64,000 nucleotides of DNA from Terriglobia bacterium. Lineage in GTDB: Bacteria; Acidobacteriota; Terriglobia; Bryobacterales; Bryobacteraceae. The first letter of the stretch is position 1, and each line of letters opens with the position of its first letter. Shown piece by piece: positions 60,277-64,000 of the stretch. The position numbers were made by a program, and so were the translations under genes. The notes beneath the pieces were generated by a model. That model was not told where the DNA came from. It saw nothing but the letters and a program-made list of their open reading frames with translations, and ran no database searches. The stretch covers positions 124,001 to 188,000 of the forward strand of contig JAIQFE010000001.1 of NCBI GenBank assembly GCA_020073445.1. Reading direction: 5' to 3'.

Positions 60277-62511
60277 ATGCAGTGTCTTTTCTGCGGGAAG
60301 GAGCTTGCCCTCCTCAAGCGTCTGAGGGGCGGGGGCGAGTTCTGCTCGGAGGCTCATCGTAAGGAGTACCAGGAACAGTACGAGCAACTCGCGCTGGCCC
60401 GGCTCCTGCAAGCCAAGCCGCCCGCCGAGCCCGCGTCGCCTGTTCGAGCCCCACTCAACGCGCCCGATCCCCGCCTGGAGAGTCGCCACACGGAGTCGCC
60501 AGCTTCGGTCGCGACGTTTGAAGCTCGGGATGACGCGCCGGAGGAGGCTCCGGCCCCGGTGACAGCGCAGCAACCCGACGCTTGGCAACAACCCGCCGAA
60601 GAGTCCGATCCAGCACCGATGGCGGGATTCCTGGCGGAACCGGTGGTGCCGGCCGTGACGCAGTTCGACCAGGCCGGTCTCATCGAACTGAACAACACCT
60701 GGGAGCGGGTGGCTACCCTTCCCAGTTTTTCCCCGCGGAGTTCGGCAAACGGATCGGATCTTACGAATTCCGAGTCCTCCGGGGATTCGAAATCACAGGG
60801 ATGCCTGCCCCCTGCACCGCGTGTCGCGCTCTCTCTTTCTCTGCAAGCTCTGGAACACCACACGCGGACCAGCGAACGCGGATTGGAACTACGCGAATTC
60901 ACCAGCCCGGCTCCCGTCATGGAGCTGCTACTGCGCCCGGAAACCGGAAGTGAACCGGCCGGCGCCGACGATGTCATGGAGATTCTCATGTCGCCTCATC
61001 CTCCCCAGAAAGCCAAGCCTTGGCTCGGGCTGCCACGCGGTTTTCCCAGCGCGCCCGCCGAGCTCGGAGATTTGGCACGTCTGGATTTCGCCACCACAGG
61101 TTTTGCTTATTCGGACGGTCCACCAGCCGCACCGCAAGCAGCCGTTCTGGCTCCAGAAATTCCCCAAGCGCCGCCGCAGGTTTTTCACGAAACGCCTCCT
61201 CAGGCGCCAGTGTATGCCGAGCCGGCGCCCGAAGCTTTCATCGCCCCAGCCGAGCCTGTGTCGCAGCCTTCTTTGGCTGCCATACCGGATGTCACTGAAC
61301 CTGTGCCGCCCGAGTCTGTCGCACCCGAATTGGTGACCCAGGCCCTGCCGGTAACTCTTCATGGTCTGGCTGCCGCTCGCGGAAAGTTGGCTCAGGCCTT
61401 CCCCACCGCGCTCACCGCGGCTTCCGACGTACAGATACCTCCGTCGACAACTCTGCCGCTACGGCCGGTGATCGTTTTCGGCCCAGCTCCCGCTGCGGCT
61501 CGTACACCCGAGACACCGGCTGCTCCCAAAGCTGCGCCATCCCAACCTAAAGAAGTTCAACCCAAACAAGCTCAACCTGCGCCGGCACAATCGTTGCCGC
61601 CGCAATCCCGGCCGGTACAACCCACGCCTGCTCAGCCCAAGGCGGAAGAACGTCCGCGCTCGTCGGTGGTTCCCGCGCCAAAGCCGGTGCCGATCAAACG
61701 GCAAGCGGCAGCCGAGGCCCCCGTTCCTGAGAAGGTTCAGGCGCGAGTTCCCGAGAAGAATGTTCCGAAGGCTGCCACCCGCCAGGAATCGCCGGCGCCC
61801 AAATCCTGGGAATCCGCGGCCCCATCTGAAAGCGCTATTCCGTACGAGTTGAAAGCTACCGAAAGCGCTTGGTCCAAGCTTTCCGCAGGTGTCAAAATCG
61901 GGGTCGCCGCGGGGCTCGTGGTGGCCATCTCCGGCGTCGCCTATCTGGTCACGCGAGGCAACGGGAAAAACACCCCGGAAACGCCGGTCTCGGTTTCTTC
62001 GACCCCGGCGGTTGCCACCGGTGTGGCCATCTCTGGCGGCTGGATCGACGATTGGGCCAACTCCGCCAAATCCAAGCGGCACATTTCCCTGCTTAGCGGC
62101 TCCGCCAAGCTCAGCGATTACCGCTTGGAGTTCCAGGCGCAGATCGAAAGCAAGGCCATCGGTTGGATCTTCCGCGGGCTGAATCCAAGGAATTATTACG
62201 TCACCAAGCTCGAAATCGTCACGCCCGGCCTGGAGCCGACCATCGCGCTGGTGCACTTCGCCGTAGTCGATGGACAGGACGAAAACCGCGTGGTGGTTCC
62301 GCTGCCCCTGAAGGTGCGCGTCGATACCACTTATAAGATTCGCTTCGACGCGATCGGCAATCATTTCGCCACGTGGGTTCAGGGCCAAAAGATCGACGAA
62401 TGGACCGACAGCCGTTTTGGCTCCGGCGGCGTAGGTTTCTTCTCCGAACGGGATGAGAAGGCCGCCATGCAGGGACAGGTAAACGTAGTGCCGCTGATTC
62501 CGAAGAATTAG
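60277..62511 (+). CDS. Zinc-ribbon, Pro-rich, single-span protein with concanavalin/DUF1080-like C-terminus
   Basis: 744 residues. The N-terminus MQCLFCGKELALLKRL followed by FCSEAHRKEY is a CxxC...C..H zinc site (1-32). Residues about 60-530 are low-complexity Pro/Ala-rich. One membrane helix (about 545-565; VKIGVAAGLVVAISGVAYLV). The last 160 residues (GWIDDWANSAKSK, DYRLEFQAQIESKAIGWIF, GGVGFFSERDEKA) form a beta-sandwich like DUF1080/3-keto-disaccharide hydrolase domains. Zinc ribbon inside and sandwich outside the membrane suggests a sensor or anchor. No catalytic residue is claimed. Confidence 0.7.
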   Translation: MQCLFCGKELALLKRLRGGGEFCSEAHRKEYQEQYEQLALARLLQAKPPAEPASPVRAPLNAPDPRLESRHTESPASVATFEARDDAPEEAPAPVTAQQPDAWQQPAEESDPAPMAGFLAEPVVPAVTQFDQAGLIELNNTWERVATLPSFSPRSSANGSDLTNSESSGDSKSQGCLPPAPRVALSLSLQALEHHTRTSERGLELREFTSPAPVMELLLRPETGSEPAGADDVMEILMSPHPPQKAKPWLGLPRGFPSAPAELGDLARLDFATTGFAYSDGPPAAPQAAVLAPEIPQAPPQVFHETPPQAPVYAEPAPEAFIAPAEPVSQPSLAAIPDVTEPVPPESVAPELVTQALPVTLHGLAAARGKLAQAFPTALTAASDVQIPPSTTLPLRPVIVFGPAPAAARTPETPAAPKAAPSQPKEVQPKQAQPAPAQSLPPQSRPVQPTPAQPKAEERPRSSVVPAPKPVPIKRQAAAEAPVPEKVQARVPEKNVPKAATRQESPAPKSWESAAPSESAIPYELKATESAWSKLSAGVKIGVAAGLVVAISGVAYLVTRGNGKNTPETPVSVSSTPAVATGVAISGGWIDDWANSAKSKRHISLLSGSAKLSDYRLEFQAQIESKAIGWIFRGLNPRNYYVTKLEIVTPGLEPTIALVHFAVVDGQDENRVVVPLPLKVRVDTTYKIRFDAIGNHFATWVQGQKIDEWTDSRFGSGGVGFFSERDEKAAMQGQVNVVPLIPKN

Positions 62512-62515
62512 CCGC

Positions 62516-62532
62516 CAACGCCCGCGGCGTTG
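62516..62532. terminator. GC hairpin after the zinc-ribbon gene
   Basis: CAACGCC-CGC-GGCGTTG is a perfect 7-bp stem starting 5 bp after the stop at 62511. No T-tract follows, so it is at best a weak terminator or a pause and processing site before the next gene. Confidence 0.3.
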
Positions 62533-62560
62533 CGCACGATGGAAACGAAGGAGTACTGAC

Positions 62561-64000
62561 ATGTCGCAGAATGACGAACAAGCTTTCTTTGTAGATAACG
62601 AACTGGTGGAACGGCTGCTGCGCGGTGATTCGCCGGCCGCCAAGCCCAAGACACAGCGTCCCGCCGAAACCAGCGCCCTCGGAAACGCGGTGAAGCTCGC
62701 CGCCGCCGGCCGTTTGGACGAGGCCGTCAAGGAACTGGAAGGCGCGGCATCACGCGGAGAAAAACCCGCCGAGGTGTACACCGGCCTGGGCCATCTGCGC
62801 TTCGAACAGCAAAAGTGGGGAGAGGCGGCCGCCTGCTACTCCAAGGTGATCGCGGCCGACGCGAAAAACGCCACGGCCCATTACAACCTGGGTCTCGCCC
62901 TGGAGCGCCAGGGCCAGTTCGACCAGGCCGGCCGCTCCTTTGAGACGGCCCTTTCGCTCAATCCGCAGTTGTGGCAAGCCCATACCGGGCGCGGCCTGTG
63001 CCTGCTGCATCTCGGTCAGCCCGACCAAGCGCTGCCGCATTTCGATCAGGCGCTAAAGTCCAGCCCCGGCCAGGACCGGACCTTGTTCGGCAAGGCCGTA
63101 GCCCTGCATCAGCTCGGCAAGTTCGATGAAGCCGCCGAGATCTACCGGAAACTGCTGCCCAGCAACGCCAGCTCGACCGAGCTGCTGGTCAACCTCATCA
63201 CGCTTTCCATGGCGCGCAAGGACGACTCCAAGACCAAGGAATATTCCGAGCGGATGCTCAAGATCCGCCCGCAATCGCGCCAGGCCCTGGAGGGTCTGAC
63301 GGCCGTCGCGCTTTCTCGTGGCGACTTCAGCGGCGCCGTGCAACACTGTTCCAACCTGGTCAAGATCGCTGCCGATTCCTATGAAGCATGGTTCAACCTC
63401 GGCCTCGCGTATCAGAAAACCGGCCGCATGGATCAGGCCGGGAACGCCTATCGCGAAGCCGCCAAGCTTCGTCCCGATGCCCCCGAAGCCAACGCTCATC
63501 TGGGCGTCCTGCTCGAGGAACGCGGCGACCTCCACGGCGCACGTCACGCCTGCGAAGCCGCTTTGGCGGCTGCTCCCGATTCGCCCGGGCTCTTGTGGAA
63601 CCTCGCGCTGATCGACGAGCGCGAAGGCCGCACGCAGGAAGCCGAACAGCACTTCGCCAAATTGGTCGGCGTGAAACCGGATTGGGAAGACGCCGCTTTC
63701 CGCCTGGGTTTCCTCCAGATCCAGCGGGGCGATTTCGCCGCCGCCGTCGACTCCTTCGAGCTCTGCACCAAACAGCGCGGCGATTGGGTGGAAGCGCTGG
63801 TCAATCTCGGCCTGGCCTACTGGAAATTCCAGGATCTCGACGGCGCCACCCAGACCTTCGAGCGGATCCTGTCGCTCCAGCCGCAGAATACCGATGCGCT
63901 GCGCGCCCTGACCGCCATCGCCATCGAGCGCAAGGATCACAACCGCGCTTGGGACCTGCACCAGAATCTGATGTCGTTGGGACAGCGCTCCTTGGAGCTG
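62561..64000 (+). CDS. Large TPR-repeat protein, C-terminus beyond the window
   Basis: 480 codons from ATG 62561 (AAGGAG at 62548-62553) to the window edge, no stop. After about 45 residues the protein is a chain of TPR units, for example 'EVYTGLGHLRFEQQKWGEAA', 'ATAHYNLGLALERQGQFDQA', 'EAWFNLGLAYQKTGRMDQA' and 'EALVNLGLAYWKFQDLDGA'. No signal peptide. It follows the zinc-ribbon gene by 49 bp and may be cotranscribed. A scaffold role is likely; the partner is unknown. Confidence 0.88.
   Translation, partial: MSQNDEQAFFVDNELVERLLRGDSPAAKPKTQRPAETSALGNAVKLAAAGRLDEAVKELEGAASRGEKPAEVYTGLGHLRFEQQKWGEAAACYSKVIAADAKNATAHYNLGLALERQGQFDQAGRSFETALSLNPQLWQAHTGRGLCLLHLGQPDQALPHFDQALKSSPGQDRTLFGKAVALHQLGKFDEAAEIYRKLLPSNASSTELLVNLITLSMARKDDSKTKEYSERMLKIRPQSRQALEGLTAVALSRGDFSGAVQHCSNLVKIAADSYEAWFNLGLAYQKTGRMDQAGNAYREAAKLRPDAPEANAHLGVLLEERGDLHGARHACEAALAAAPDSPGLLWNLALIDEREGRTQEAEQHFAKLVGVKPDWEDAAFRLGFLQIQRGDFAAAVDSFELCTKQRGDWVEALVNLGLAYWKFQDLDGATQTFERILSLQPQNTDALRALTAIAIERKDHNRAWDLHQNLMSLGQRSLEL

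Overview
The window is high-GC chromosomal DNA from a soil Acidobacterium, most likely of the Solibacter/Bryobacter type (Bryobacterales). Markers seen in the sequence are a planctomycete/Solibacter-type cytochrome PSD1 protein, a secreted subtilase ending in what looks like the Solibacter-specific C-terminal domain, tandem secreted beta-propeller genes, the remnant of a MacB/ADOP-type permease, and mqnD of the futalosine menaquinone pathway.

Layout. (1) 1-13.5 kb, left chromosomal flank: a partial PSCyt1/PSD1 gene, two duplicated secreted beta-propellers, and a tight operon of two DUF1989 proteins, a biotin-dependent urea/guanidine carboxylase, allophanate hydrolase and a three-gene NitT/TauT-type ABC transporter. 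The two DUF1989 genes make guanidine the more likely substrate than urea. (2) 13.79-49.01 kb, a putative 35-kb integrated element. It is bounded by a perfect 48-bp direct repeat of the 3' part of tRNA-Thr(CGT). The complete tRNA lies at the right end and a tyrosine recombinase gene sits just inside the left end. The left 5 kb looks like a P4-like satellite or plasmid module: integrase, small HTH proteins, CHC2/TOPRIM primase, DUF3987-type protein, serine recombinase and candidate origin repeats. (3) 20.4-42.5 kb, the cargo: a sensory kinase, a flagellar switch set (FliG, two FliN-type proteins, FliM), a PhoB/OmpR-type regulator, and a complete soluble chemosensory operon (cheA, cheW, membrane protein, truncated-hemoglobin-PAS-PAS-MCP, glutamyl-tRNA reductase paralogue, cheY, cheB, cheR, cheX). 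Divergent from it are cheY, cheX and EAL-HDOD genes, followed by two HisKA_2-type kinases. (4) 43.4-48.5 kb: a small redox cluster (cupin, two SDR-type proteins, carboxymuconolactone decarboxylase), a broken alcohol dehydrogenase and a DUF4236 gene. (5) 49.1-64 kb, right flank: Hpt protein, mqnD, HEAT-repeat protein, subtilase, NADH dehydrogenase-like protein, cutA, uvrC, a roadblock protein, a zinc-ribbon membrane protein and a partial TPR gene.

The most interesting unit is the chemosensory cargo. Its receptor has no membrane segment and carries a truncated globin with predicted haem ligand H85. An in-frame internal ribosome site after the globin could give a globin-free receptor. The next gene is a shortened paralogue of the first enzyme of haem synthesis, and the previous gene encodes a small His-containing four-helix membrane protein. 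Between the divergent che promoters lie two inverted copies of TAAAGAT-N4-TAAAGAT, the geometry bound by PhoB/OmpR regulators, and such a regulator is encoded in the element. I infer a mobile, haem-linked gas or redox taxis system that carries its own motor switch proteins. All functional statements rest on reading motifs, since no database search was possible.
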